Shown here: one piece after another, positions 51,759 through 61,226 of the stretch | Layout: every line of letters starts with the position of its first letter | Numbering within the stretch: position 1 is the stretch's first letter | From: CAYXTW01 sp964452645 | GTDB lineage: Bacteria; Zixibacteria; MSB-5A5; GN15; PGXB01 | Length of the DNA stretch: 64,000 nt | Direction of reading: 5' to 3' | Assembly (NCBI GenBank): GCA_964452645.1 | Contig: CAYVMO010000005.1 | Location: 62,001-126,000, forward strand | Notes under the pieces: model-generated | What the model saw: only the letters and a program-made list of their open reading frames with translations | Told to the model about the DNA's origin: nothing | Database searches by the model: none | Translations under genes and position numbers: made by a program

Positions 51759-52787
51759 ATGGGCAGACAATTAGCGACTAAAACCAAGGATTTTGCCACA
51801 ATTATGGCGGCAAGTCAGATTTCCGCCAATCTGCCGGATGCTGTCGGAAATACGCCTCTGGTAAAACTAAATCAAATAACTAAAAATATCGCCGCCACTA
51901 TTCTCGCCAAAATTGAATTTCTGAATCCGACCGGTTCGGTGAAAGACCGGATGGCGATTTATATTATCAATGATGCAGTCGAAAGCGGCAGACTCAAACC
52001 GGGTGGAACGATAATCGAAGCGACTTCCGGGAACACCGGGGCCGCCCTGGCTATGTACGCGGCGGCCAATGGCTTTAAGGCAATTTTTACAATCCCCGAT
52101 AAAATGTCCCGGGAAAAGATAGATACGCTTAAAGCTTTCGGTGCTACAGTGATTATCTGCCCGACTGCCGTCGCACCGGATTCGCCCGATAGCTACTATG
52201 AAACCGCCATGCGGTTGGCGCGTGAAACCAGAGACTCGTTTTTTGTCGGGCAGTATCATAATGAGAAAAATATCGAAGCTCACTATAAAATGACCGGCCC
52301 CGAAATTTGGAATCAGACCGGAGGGAAAATAACCGCCCTGGTCGGAGGTATCGGGACCGGCGGAACGATGTCGGGCACCGGTCGTTTTTTGAAAGAGCAA
52401 AATCCGACAATCAAGGTCATAGCCGTTGATGTGGAAGGCTCGGTTTATTTTGATTATTTCAAAAACAAAAAGCTGATCGAACCGCATCCATATCTTCTTG
52501 AAGGCATCGGCGATGACATGGTCTGTGAGGCGACCGATTTTGCCGTTTTTGATGATATTGTTCAAGTCAATGATCCGGACTCTTTTAGAACTGCGCGCGA
52601 GTTGGCGCGAAAAGAGGGCATTCTGGCCGGAGGTTCGTCGGGAGCGGCCGTCTTTGCCGCCTTAGAATATTCCAAAAACCTGACGGAAAATGATATGGTA
52701 GTGGTCATTCTGCCTGATAGCGGCTTGAAATATCTCAGCAAATTTTATTCTGATGAATGGATGAAAGAAAAAGGATTTATAAAATGA
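51759..52787 (+). CDS. cystathionine beta-synthase / cysteine synthase family enzyme
   Basis: 342 residues. PLP fold type II: DAVGNTPLVKL, PTGSVKDRMA (PLP lysine), EATSGNTGAALAMYAA, GIGTGGTMSGTGRFL and EGILAGGSSGAAV. LLEGIGDDMVCEATDF with GGSSGAAV resembles cystathionine beta-synthase-type members more than CysK. Beside a cystathionine gamma-lyase gene it most likely makes cystathionine from homocysteine and serine (MccA-like), but O-acetylserine use cannot be excluded. No CBS regulatory domain at the C-terminus. SD TTGGAG; overlaps the next gene as ATGA. Confidence 0.9.
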   Translation: MGRQLATKTKDFATIMAASQISANLPDAVGNTPLVKLNQITKNIAATILAKIEFLNPTGSVKDRMAIYIINDAVESGRLKPGGTIIEATSGNTGAALAMYAAANGFKAIFTIPDKMSREKIDTLKAFGATVIICPTAVAPDSPDSYYETAMRLARETRDSFFVGQYHNEKNIEAHYKMTGPEIWNQTGGKITALVGGIGTGGTMSGTGRFLKEQNPTIKVIAVDVEGSVYFDYFKNKKLIEPHPYLLEGIGDDMVCEATDFAVFDDIVQVNDPDSFRTARELARKEGILAGGSSGAAVFAALEYSKNLTENDMVVVILPDSGLKYLSKFYSDEWMKEKGFIK

Positions 52788-53950
52788 ATAAAGACTGGAA
52801 AGATGAAACGAAGGCAATCCACGCGGCGGAGCATATTGATGGCGGCGTCGGTGCTGTTTCAACGCCGATATATCAGACGTCAACTTATCGTGTGGCCAAG
52901 CCGGGCGATGAATCCGGTTATGTATATTCGCGAACGGCCAATCCGACACGGGAAGCGCTGGAGACATCGCTCGCGGCGATGGAAGGCGGCAGTTACGGAT
53001 TCGCTTTCGCCAGCGGCATGGCCGCGGTGAATACTGTTATGAATTTATTGTCCCCGGGTGATCATGTTATCGCCGGGGACGATCTTTATGGGGGAACTTT
53101 TAGATTATTTGATCAGGTTTTCAAAAATTATGGTCTGGAATTTACATACGTCGATGCCCGACAATCGGAGAACATTGAGACGGCGTTAACACCAAAAAGC
53201 CGTCTTATCTGGCTGGAAACACCGACCAATCCGCTGATGCGTTTGTATGATATCGAGATGGCGGCCGGAATCGCCCGCAAGAACAAATGTCTTCTTGCGG
53301 TTGATAACACTTTTGCAACGCCCTGTATCCAGCGCCCGTTGGAACTCGGCGCCGACATAGTGGTGCATTCGTTGACGAAATACATCTCCGGACATGCCGA
53401 TACGGTCGGTGGTGCGATAGTTGTGGATGATGCCGAACCGGCGGAAAAAATCGGTTTTCTTCAGAACGCCGCCGGGGCTATTCTGGGGCCGTTTGATTCG
53501 TTTTTGTCCCTACGGGGATTGAAAACATTGCCGCTTCGGATGGAGCGTCACTCGTATAATGCGCAGAAAATCGCCGAATATCTTATACGAAAGAAGTCGG
53601 TAAGCGAGGTCTTTTTCCCCGGTATCGACGGCAGGCCACTGCCAAATAAGATGTCTCTGCCGGGCGGGATGGTGTCGTTCAATCTTAATTTTGGGATAGA
53701 TGATGTCAAACATTTTGCAATGTCGACATCCCTTTTTGTTCTGGCCGAGTCGCTGGGCGGGGTGGAGTCGCTGATTAATCATCCTGCAACTATGACACAT
53801 GCGTCGATTCCCAGCGATATCCGGCTCGAGCGCGGAATAAATGACGGGTTGATTCGATTATCAGTCGGACTTGAACATATCGATGATTTAATCATGGATT
53901 TGGAATCCGCCTTTGAATATACACTCACAAAAACAAGACAGAAAACATAG
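52784..53950 (+). CDS. cystathionine gamma-lyase/synthase family enzyme
   Basis: 388 residues from the ATG at 52784 inside the stop of the previous gene. Cys/Met-metabolism PLP enzyme: ETKAIHAAEHIDGGVGAVSTPIYQTSTY, YSRTANPTREALE, FASGMAAVNTVM, YGGTFRLF, ETPTNPLM, DNTFATP, PLP lysine in VVHSLTKYISGHADTVGG and GGVESLINHPATMTHAS. With the preceding synthase it forms the reverse transsulfuration route from homocysteine to cysteine (MccB-like gamma-lyase). A synthase direction cannot be excluded from sequence. Confidence 0.92.
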   Translation: MNKDWKDETKAIHAAEHIDGGVGAVSTPIYQTSTYRVAKPGDESGYVYSRTANPTREALETSLAAMEGGSYGFAFASGMAAVNTVMNLLSPGDHVIAGDDLYGGTFRLFDQVFKNYGLEFTYVDARQSENIETALTPKSRLIWLETPTNPLMRLYDIEMAAGIARKNKCLLAVDNTFATPCIQRPLELGADIVVHSLTKYISGHADTVGGAIVVDDAEPAEKIGFLQNAAGAILGPFDSFLSLRGLKTLPLRMERHSYNAQKIAEYLIRKKSVSEVFFPGIDGRPLPNKMSLPGGMVSFNLNFGIDDVKHFAMSTSLFVLAESLGGVESLINHPATMTHASIPSDIRLERGINDGLIRLSVGLEHIDDLIMDLESAFEYTLTKTRQKT

Positions 53951-53968
53951 AATTAAAAGTGTCGTGTT

Positions 53969-54769
53969 ATGAAGATTCATCTATTCGAAGATGTCGCGCA
54001 TGATTACACCACCAGGGTATCTCCATATCGTTATTCGCAGTTCCTGACGCTGGTTCATGAACTGCAATTTAAGGGTGATGAAAACGTTCTCGATATCGGC
54101 TGCGGCCCCGGACAATTATCGATTGAGGCGGCTTTGCGTCTGCCAAGAGGAAATCTTCTGGGGATTGATTTGTCGGAAAGCATGATAAAGCTCGCGAAGG
54201 ATTTGTCAGTCCGTAATCGTATGAATAATGTAAAGTTTCAGGCCGGCGATGCCCTTTCGCTTGATCTGGAGCCAAAAAGTTTCGATATCGTATTCTCATC
54301 GAATGCTTTTCCATGGGTGGCCGATCCGAAACGATTTCTTAAAGAGGCCCGCCGGGTCTTAAAAGCTGGCGGCCGCCTGGGGTTGGTTTCGCTTTCGACC
54401 GGTGTGTACCGCGAATTTCTAAGTGCCTTAAGACACATCGCCCGACGAAACAAGGAGTTGCTGCCTTTCGGCGCCAATGCGGACAAGGCGATGAAATTCA
54501 AAAGATACAGTGTTGATATTCTTCAGAAAGTAGTAACCAGCGCCGGATTTGCCATAAAGTGCGCTTTTCAATTGTCGACCGAAGAGCCGATAACGCCGCT
54601 TAAATATCTGGATCGCATTAATGCCATAGTCAATGAAAACTATCTCGACGGCCTGAATGAGAGTGATAAGAAAAAAATACGGAATGAATTGTATCATGCA
54701 CTGGCCCGCAAGAACGGAAATCTTAAAATAACCGAGTCATCGGTGTTTATAATTGCCGCAAAAGTGTAA
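53969..54769 (+). CDS. class I SAM-dependent methyltransferase of the cysteine operon
   Basis: 266 residues, 18 nt after the gamma-lyase gene. NVLDIGCGPGQLSIEAAL (motif I), LLGIDLSESMIKLAK, FQAGDALSLDLEPKSFDIVFSSNAF and RVLKAGGRLGLVSLS (motifs II-IV). In Bacillus a methyltransferase gene (yrrT) sits with mccA and mccB; this gene occupies the analogous place and may feed the S-adenosylhomocysteine/homocysteine pool. That parallel is inference. Confidence 0.87.
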   Translation: MKIHLFEDVAHDYTTRVSPYRYSQFLTLVHELQFKGDENVLDIGCGPGQLSIEAALRLPRGNLLGIDLSESMIKLAKDLSVRNRMNNVKFQAGDALSLDLEPKSFDIVFSSNAFPWVADPKRFLKEARRVLKAGGRLGLVSLSTGVYREFLSALRHIARRNKELLPFGANADKAMKFKRYSVDILQKVVTSAGFAIKCAFQLSTEEPITPLKYLDRINAIVNENYLDGLNESDKKKIRNELYHALARKNGNLKITESSVFIIAAKV

Positions 54770-54830
54770 GATTGTCAGATTCCTCCAAGCTGGCCGGAGA
54801 TTTCCACTGATAGCACCGAATCCCGGCTAG

Positions 54831-56165
54831 TCGATACTTACTATCAATAACAAAGAGGCTTTTCCTTTATTCCTCGCCTTCACGATAAGTATCCATTCCG
54901 ATTTGCCGGCCGGAACCGGTGGTGTCGATTACAGCCGTCCGGGCGACGTACTTTGGGAGCATACGTTTACCAAATTCAATGCCACTCCGAAGTTACATGA
55001 ATCTTTCGAAGGGTACTATGATCCTTCTGCGGTCCCGCCGATAGTACTTGACGATAATCACCATGAGTATTTCCAGTATGATATCTTCCTTGATTCGGCT
55101 ACCTGGTTCTGGCAGGATTCCGGCACGATTTACTGGCTGAATATCGAAGCGCAGGTTGAAAATCCGACGTCTCCGGGACAATGGGGATGGAAATCATCGA
55201 TTGAACATTTCAACGATGATGCCGTCTGGGGTTACGATCCCGGTCCGGGTCCGTGCCCGCAGCCGGATCCCAGTTTCCCAAGTCCATGCCCGTATGATTT
55301 TCCTAACGGCCCATTAGTCGCAACCGAAGGACTGCCGGCCGGTTCGTCGTTGGAATTCGATGTTTCTTATGACAGCTTCTTCGATATCGTCGTGGCTAAT
55401 GGCGGTAATCTGGGCGGTCAGATTATAACGTTCAGCGCCAACAGTACGATTGATGTTACCGGGACCGGTGCCCTGGCCACCTTTGGCCGGATGTTATCGG
55501 CACAGGCCGATTTTGAAGTTCATACCGCTCCGCATTCGGGCGAGCAGACGATTGATATTGAATTGGTTTCAATGTCATTGTCGCTCCCACCGGGCGATCC
55601 CGATTTTAACATGCTTGAAATAAGGGGCGGCACATCATTTGGCTTACCCGGTACGGGCAAGGCGAAGTTCAGTCAACTCAGCAATGGAGACTGGACTGTT
55701 GACAGCTTCTTCGATATCGTTTATAGAATCGACTTCCAGGGATCTCCCGGATCTATTCTTCAGGATATGGGTGGCAGTACAACTGACGGACCGGTGCGCC
55801 TGCAGCAGGGTGGCGCAAAAGTCGACGGCTGGACCGATCTTTATGAACCGCCTAATTTCGATATATCGCTGGATCTGGCCTTTGTCATTACCGGTGAGCC
55901 CGGCCAAATATGTGATTGCGAACCGGGTAACGCCAATGGTGATGCGACTATTAATATCTTTGATATTACGTACATAATTACTTACCTGTATCTGGCCGGC
56001 CCGGCGCCGATTCCTTATCGGATCTGCTCGGCCGATCCCAACTGTGATTGTACGGTGAATATTTTTGATGTTACGTACTTAATATCCTACTTGTACATCC
56101 AGGGTCCGGCACCGTGTACCTGTCAGGATTGGCTGACAGCCTGTGGCCCGCCGCTGCGGAAATAG
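54831..56165 (+). pseudogene. 5'-truncated secreted dockerin protein
   Basis: The frame is open from 54831. A TTG at 54903 is the only start and lacks an SD. Coding-like sequence continues upstream of it (FTISIHSDLPAGTGGVDYSRPG) until the TAG at 54828, so the beginning, including any signal peptide, is missing. The remainder has an Ig/jelly-roll-like region (WEHTFTKFNATPKLHESFEGYY, GTIYWLNIEAQVENP), as in DUF7901-type proteins, and a C-terminal dockerin-like repeat pair (GNANGDATINIFDITYIITY and PNCDCTVNIFDVTYLISY). Probably the 3' part of a gene cut by a deletion at the end of the cysteine operon. Confidence 0.6.
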
Positions 56166-56187
56166 CCTTTCACTTATTTCGTTCAAG

Positions 56188-56217
56188 GCCCGGCTTTTTC
56201 GGCCGGGCTTTTTTTTT
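56188..56217 (+). terminator. strong intrinsic terminator
   Basis: GCCCGGC (56188-56194) / GCCGGGC (56202-56208), 7-nt loop, then nine T. Confidence 0.92.
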
Positions 56218-56427
56218 AAAATAGCGTATTCTTTATTTACATGATGCTTGCTTTTGAAATCGGAAATATCGTACTGTGTAAAACTACACAGGTGCGAGTT
56301 GCTCTATAGAGGAGATGTCCTTATGCTCTTCGGAAATCTCGTATATTCGGTCAGAAGGCAATATGGAAAATGGAACCGTTTCCCGTAAGACATACATTTC
56401 CGAAGATCAGACTCTTTAAGCGGCTCT

Positions 56428-56802
56428 TCAGTGACAATGGCCTTTTATTTCCATACGCTCCCGGAGAGAGTGCTCTTTCCCGATTCTCAATGTCAGGCCA
56501 TCCATCCCGATGACGCTGGCCTTATTGCCTTCGTGGAGCGAATCCTCGGAAAACGCCTGCCAAATTTCACCCTGGAACCGGACGTGCCCGTTATGCCCCG
56601 ACATATCGATGACATCTACCGATTTACCCATCAATCCTTCTTTTCCGGTTACCACGGGTCGATGCATAGCTCTCATCAAAGCAAAGTAGACTAATCCGGA
56701 AAGTGACAGAATTACCAGATAAACCGGCAACGCCGTAGACAGCGGCCAGATCCAGAATACGATAAGCCCGATAACGGGCATGAGCAATATTATATGACAC
56801 AT
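56428..56802 (-). CDS. NfeD-family membrane protein, short form
   Basis: 124 residues. Two membrane helices (IILLMPVIGLIVFWIW, LPVYLVILSLSGLVYFAL) and a C-terminal OB-fold NfeD domain (GKEGLMGKSVDVID, GHVRFQGEIWQAFSED, ASVIGMDGLTLRI). Short NfeD proteins usually work with a stomatin/SPFH protein, but none is encoded here. 33 nt downstream of the metal ATPase gene, so probably in its transcript. Confidence 0.85.
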   Translation of the reverse strand: MCHIILLMPVIGLIVFWIWPLSTALPVYLVILSLSGLVYFALMRAMHRPVVTGKEGLMGKSVDVIDMSGHNGHVRFQGEIWQAFSEDSLHEGNKASVIGMDGLTLRIGKEHSLRERMEIKGHCH

Positions 56803-56835
56803 CGGTAATTTACTCCTTGCTATCAGTATCTCCCA

Positions 56836-59457
56836 TTAAGTCCTCGCTCTTCGCAACCTGAGGGCGTTGCTCACTACCGAAACGGAACTGAAACTCATCG
56901 CCGCCGCTGCGAAAATCGGGCTAAGCAAAATTCCCAGGATAGGATAGAGGACACCGGCGGCAACAGGAACGCCGATTGAATTGTAAACAAACGCCAGGAA
57001 CAAATTTTGTTTGATGTTTTTAATAGTCAAGCGACTCAGCTTTATGGCGCGCACGATCCCGCGCAAATCGCCCTTGACGAGCGTGACACCGGCACTTTCC
57101 ATGGCCACGTCGGTTCCGGTTCCCATGGCGATACCGACCTGCGCCTGGGCCAGAGCCGGGGCATCATTGATGCCATCACCGGCCATGGCAACGTACTTGC
57201 CCTGCTCTTGGAGTCGTCTGACCGCTTCGGCTTTCTGATCGGGAAGTACCTCGGCCACTACTTCATCGATACCCAGCTTCCTGGCCACAGCTTTTGCGGT
57301 CGTTTCGCTGTCGCCGGTCAACATCACAACCGTAATGCCTTCCTCATGAAGCTGCTTTATAGCCTCGTGCGTTGTATCCTTAATCGGATCGGCTACGCCG
57401 ATAAGCCCGGCCGCTTTGTTATCGATCGCGACAAACATTGCCGTCTGCCCCTCCCGACGCATAGATTCCGCCTTTTCAAGCAATGATGAAGCATCGATTT
57501 CAAGCTCGTTAAACAATGCCCGATTGCCCAGAGCGACTTGCTCATCCGCGATGGTCCCGATCACGCCTTTACCTGTGATTGATTTAAAATTTTCAGTTCG
57601 CTGAGGAGAGACTCCGCGATTTTTGGCCCCGTCCACGATGGCTGCGGCCAGTGGATGCTCGCTGCCGATTTCCAAACCGGCGGCAACCGATAACAATTTC
57701 TTATCATCCCACGGCTGCATGGCATAAACTGAGACGAGTTCGGGCTTGCCGACCGTTAGAGTTCCGGTTTTATCTATGATAAGCGTATCGACCTTTCTCA
57801 AAATCTCGATGGCCTCGGCATTTTTAAAGAGGACGCCGATGGTCGCTCCTTTACCGCTGGCGACCATAATCGACATCGGAGTTGCCAGTCCGAGCGCACA
57901 GGGGCACGCGATAATCAGGACGGCAACGGCGTTAATCAGTGCATGGGTTAATTTCGGTTCAGGACCCACCAGTGACCAGACGATGAATGTGATGACGGCG
58001 ATACCGATTACGGTGGGTACGAAGTATGCCGCCGCAACATCCGCCATTTTCTGAATGGGGGCTTTGCTTCGCTGAGCCTCGGTGACCATCCGGACAATCT
58101 GCGACAGCAAGGTGTCGGCCCCGACTTTCTCGGCCTTTATGACCATCGAGCCGTTACCATTGACAGTCGCTCCAATCGCCCTGTCCCCGACAGTTTTTTC
58201 CACCGGTATCGGTTCGCCGGTTATCATGGATTCATCGACAAAGCTGCTGCCTTCGACAATCGAACCGTCAACCGGAATTTTTTCCCCGGGTCGAACTCGT
58301 AACTTATCGCCGATATGAACCATATCGAGGGGGATGTCCTCTTCGGATCCGTTCGCATTCAGCCGCCGGGCTGTTTTTGGTGCCAAACCCAATAATGCTT
58401 TAATAGCCGCGCCGGTCCGACTCCGGGCGCGCAGTTCCAGCACCTGACCTAATAACACAAGGGTTACGATTGAGGCTGCGGCCTCGAAATAGACACTGAC
58501 TTCTCCATTTATACCTCGAAAAGCGTCCGGGAAAATTCCGGGAAATATGGCCGCGATCAGACTATAGGCATAAGCAACGGCGACTCCCAGTCCGTTGAGC
58601 GTGAACATATTGGGGCTTCGATTGATGATGGAGTGGTACCCGCGTACAAAAAACGGCCAGCCACACCAGAGCACAACAGGTGTTGCGAGGATAAGTTCAA
58701 ACATCGTGAGTGCGCGAGCCGACGCAAGTGTCAACAACCACTCATGAACTCCCGGTATCAAATCGCTCATTGCCATAAACAGGATTGGAATTGTCAGAGC
58801 CACGCTGATCCGGAAGCGCCGGGTCATATCGCGCAATTCGGTATTATCTTCTTCTTTCAGAGTAATTGTTCGAGGTTCAAGGGCCATACCGCAGACCGGG
58901 CAGTTGCCGGGTCCGTCCTTAATCATTTCCGGATGCATCGGACAGGTATATTCGGTCTTTGTCGAGCGGGCGGTCGGTATCTCAGGCTCCAAGGCCATGC
59001 CGCATTTGGGGCAGTCGCCCGGATTTTCCTGTATGATTTCAGGGTGCATGGGACAGGTATATTTGCCGGATGATGATTTATCCCCCGGTATTCGGGTCGG
59101 TAATTCAGTATGGCCCGAGTGTTCGGCATGAGCGGCATACTCTGTACCGCTTGATTGATCATGTGCTGCGTTGTGTATGTACTTGCCGGGATTGGATTCA
59201 AATTTGTCGCGGCATCCGGCCGAACAGAAATAATAAGTATGATTCTTGTACGTAGCGTGGTGTCGACTTTCAGGAGTAACTTTCATGCCGCAGACCGGAT
59301 CTTTTAATTCCGGCTCCCCGGCGTTCGAACTTTGCTTTTGCCGGAATTTATCTTTGCAGTTTTCGCTGCAAAATAAAATCTGTTCACCCTTAACTTCAAG
59401 GCGGTAAGGTGAAGTCTCCTTGACGGGCATTCCGCAAATAGGATCTCTGTGGTTCAT
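56836..59457 (-). CDS. heavy-metal P1B-type ATPase with two YHS and two CPMHP metal modules
   Basis: 873 residues. Residues 1-95: two YHS/TRASH domains (DPICGMPVK...FCSENCKDKF and DPVCGMKVT...FCSAGCRDKF). Residues about 128-200: two heavy-metal-binding modules (YTCPMHPEIIQENPGDCPKCGM and YTCPMHPEMI...NCPVCGM), joined by a His-rich linker. The ATPase core follows: TGEP, ACPCALGLATPMS, DKTGTLTVG, SEHPLAAAIV, GDGINDAPALAQA. It has no CxxC domain at its N-terminus, unlike the copA at 25.5 kb. Probably exports Cu/Ag. The sigma-54 two-component pair beside it suggests metal-responsive expression. Confidence 0.94.
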   Translation of the reverse strand: MNHRDPICGMPVKETSPYRLEVKGEQILFCSENCKDKFRQKQSSNAGEPELKDPVCGMKVTPESRHHATYKNHTYYFCSAGCRDKFESNPGKYIHNAAHDQSSGTEYAAHAEHSGHTELPTRIPGDKSSSGKYTCPMHPEIIQENPGDCPKCGMALEPEIPTARSTKTEYTCPMHPEMIKDGPGNCPVCGMALEPRTITLKEEDNTELRDMTRRFRISVALTIPILFMAMSDLIPGVHEWLLTLASARALTMFELILATPVVLWCGWPFFVRGYHSIINRSPNMFTLNGLGVAVAYAYSLIAAIFPGIFPDAFRGINGEVSVYFEAAASIVTLVLLGQVLELRARSRTGAAIKALLGLAPKTARRLNANGSEEDIPLDMVHIGDKLRVRPGEKIPVDGSIVEGSSFVDESMITGEPIPVEKTVGDRAIGATVNGNGSMVIKAEKVGADTLLSQIVRMVTEAQRSKAPIQKMADVAAAYFVPTVIGIAVITFIVWSLVGPEPKLTHALINAVAVLIIACPCALGLATPMSIMVASGKGATIGVLFKNAEAIEILRKVDTLIIDKTGTLTVGKPELVSVYAMQPWDDKKLLSVAAGLEIGSEHPLAAAIVDGAKNRGVSPQRTENFKSITGKGVIGTIADEQVALGNRALFNELEIDASSLLEKAESMRREGQTAMFVAIDNKAAGLIGVADPIKDTTHEAIKQLHEEGITVVMLTGDSETTAKAVARKLGIDEVVAEVLPDQKAEAVRRLQEQGKYVAMAGDGINDAPALAQAQVGIAMGTGTDVAMESAGVTLVKGDLRGIVRAIKLSRLTIKNIKQNLFLAFVYNSIGVPVAAGVLYPILGILLSPIFAAAAMSFSSVSVVSNALRLRRART

Positions 59458-59868
59458 TATATATCACTCCTCCAAAATCCAATCTTTATTCTAAAACACT
59501 TGCAGCCTGTCTGCAGTTCCTTATTAATATTCGAACACCAAAGGCCTTATGTAACTCGAGTCAGCGATAAGCCTTATGTTTTTCATTTGCAGTATTACCG
59601 CAGCGGAGAGGCTTGTTTTCAGCCCGATTCGCATGATTGCCATGCGCGTGAATCCCGCGACAGCCGCCGCTACTTATTATTAGGGAAAATAAACTTCCTA
59701 TCACGGTCAGCCAGATTATATATTCCGTTTCTAAACCTACCTTTCAAGGATACCCTGCCTTTGAAGAAGGAAAAAACTGAAAAGTAAAGAGCCGCCTGAC
59801 TAATTAACCGAAGAGACAAAAACTGTATGAGAAGTTCGTGATTTTTATATACAAATGACTCAAAGGGC
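59458..59868. other. intergenic region upstream of the metal ATPase
   Basis: About 410 nt with the SD of the ATPase gene near 59465 and no gene I can support. A 112-codon plus-strand frame (59449-59787) and a 40-codon minus-strand frame near 59640 have no start signals or family resemblance. No consensus promoter or GG-N10-GC sigma-54 element was found with confidence. Confidence 0.4.
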
Positions 59869-61221
59869 TCAAATCCGAATTCCGTACTTCTTTATACGAT
59901 ATATTAAAACATGCCGGGGAATATTTAAATGACGTGCCGCTTTCGATTTGTTTCCGGCAAACTTTGTTAAGGCATCAATAATTATTTTTTTCTCGGCTTC
60001 ATAGAAAGTCAAATCATTTTTTTGCGGGATATCGGCTTCAGTATTGTCAGCATATCTATCTATTAAAAAATCCTCTGGCAGATCGTTTTCCGTTAAAACA
60101 TCCGCTTTTCTTAAAATAACCATGCGCTCGACGAGATTTTCCAATTCTCTGATATTGCCGGGCCAGGAGTATTCTTTCAGGATTTCGATTAATCCCAAGT
60201 TGGTTTTAATTTTATTATCAGGTTCAATTTTACGAATAAATTCTCTCATTAATACGGGGATATCTTCTTTTCTTTCCTTTAAACTCGGTAGTTTTATCGG
60301 AATGACATTTAATCTGTAATAAAGATCTTCTCTGAATTTGCCGTCGGCAATCTTCTCTTTCAGGTTGACATTGGTTGCGGCCAGCAAACGTATGTCCACT
60401 TCAATTTTCTTTTCCGACCCGACCGGTTCGACAACTCGTTCTTGAATAACGCGTAACAACTTCGCCTGCAATTCCAGGCTCAATTCACTTACTTCATCGA
60501 GCAACAACGTCCCGCCATCGGCAAGTTCAAACTTGCCCTTTTTATCTTTTATGGCACCGGTAAACGCTCCTTTGACATGCCCGAATAGCTCGGATTCAAT
60601 CAGTTCCCTGGGGATGGCCGCACAATTGACCGCGACAAAATCATTATCCCTGCGGGAACTTTTATAGTGAATGGCCCGGGCAACGACCTCTTTGCCGGTT
60701 CCGGAATCGCCTGTCAACAGGACAGTCGCGTCCGATGGTGCAATTTTGTCGACAAGAACCATCAATTCCTTGAACGGCCGGGAGACACCGACGATATTAT
60801 CAAGAAATCTCTGACCCTGTAATTTTTCCTTTAAAGCTCTATTCTCGTTTTCGAGTTTTTTGTACTTGAGTGCTTTTTCGATTGCTATCAGCAGTTGGTC
60901 ATCCTCAAAAGGCTTTGTGATGTAGTCAAAAGCACCCAATTTTACCGCCTTAACGGCCTGCGATACATCCGCAAAGGCTGTTATTAAGATTACTTCCAGG
61001 GCGGGCTGGATCTTTTTAATCTGCTCCAATAATTGGACTCCGGTGAGTCTGGGCATTTTAATATCCGAAAGAACGAGATCATATTGCTTTGTTTTTAATT
61101 CACTTAACGCTTTTTCGCCGTCATTAACGGGAAAGACCTCATAACCTTCCTGTTCTAGCTTATACTGGATAACCCGCCTTAATGCATCATCATCGTCGGC
61201 CAGTAATATTCTGATTGACAT
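59869..61221 (-). CDS. sigma-54-dependent response regulator (NtrC/ZraR family)
   Basis: 450 residues. Receiver domain with acidic pocket ADDDD and phospho-acceptor Asp53 (LVLSDIKMPRLTG), Lys in TKPFED. AAA+ domain with Walker A TGDSGTGKE, the sigma-54 contact loop GAFTGA, and ELADGGTLLLDEVSEL (Walker B). C-terminal Fis-type HTH (GNKSKAARHLNIPRHVLIYRIKKYGI). Activates sigma-54 promoters when phosphorylated by the adjacent kinase, whose gene ends 5 nt upstream. Confidence 0.95.
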   Translation of the reverse strand: MSIRILLADDDDALRRVIQYKLEQEGYEVFPVNDGEKALSELKTKQYDLVLSDIKMPRLTGVQLLEQIKKIQPALEVILITAFADVSQAVKAVKLGAFDYITKPFEDDQLLIAIEKALKYKKLENENRALKEKLQGQRFLDNIVGVSRPFKELMVLVDKIAPSDATVLLTGDSGTGKEVVARAIHYKSSRRDNDFVAVNCAAIPRELIESELFGHVKGAFTGAIKDKKGKFELADGGTLLLDEVSELSLELQAKLLRVIQERVVEPVGSEKKIEVDIRLLAATNVNLKEKIADGKFREDLYYRLNVIPIKLPSLKERKEDIPVLMREFIRKIEPDNKIKTNLGLIEILKEYSWPGNIRELENLVERMVILRKADVLTENDLPEDFLIDRYADNTEADIPQKNDLTFYEAEKKIIIDALTKFAGNKSKAARHLNIPRHVLIYRIKKYGIRI

Positions 61222-61226
61222 ACTAT

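Noticed and set aside
56274..56291. Inverted repeat CTGTGTA-AAAC-TACACAG
   Set aside because: It lies between convergent gene ends with no T run and no promoter beside it, so neither a terminator nor an operator call is supported.
56323..56376. 17-codon ORF with a GGAGATG-like SD after the strong terminator
   Set aside because: Too short, no regulatory codons or following hairpin; no comparison with the cysteine leader peptide is justified.
59449..59787. 112-codon plus-strand ORF antisense to the ATPase start
   Set aside because: No SD, begins inside the ATPase gene on the other strand, composition unlike the neighbouring proteins.
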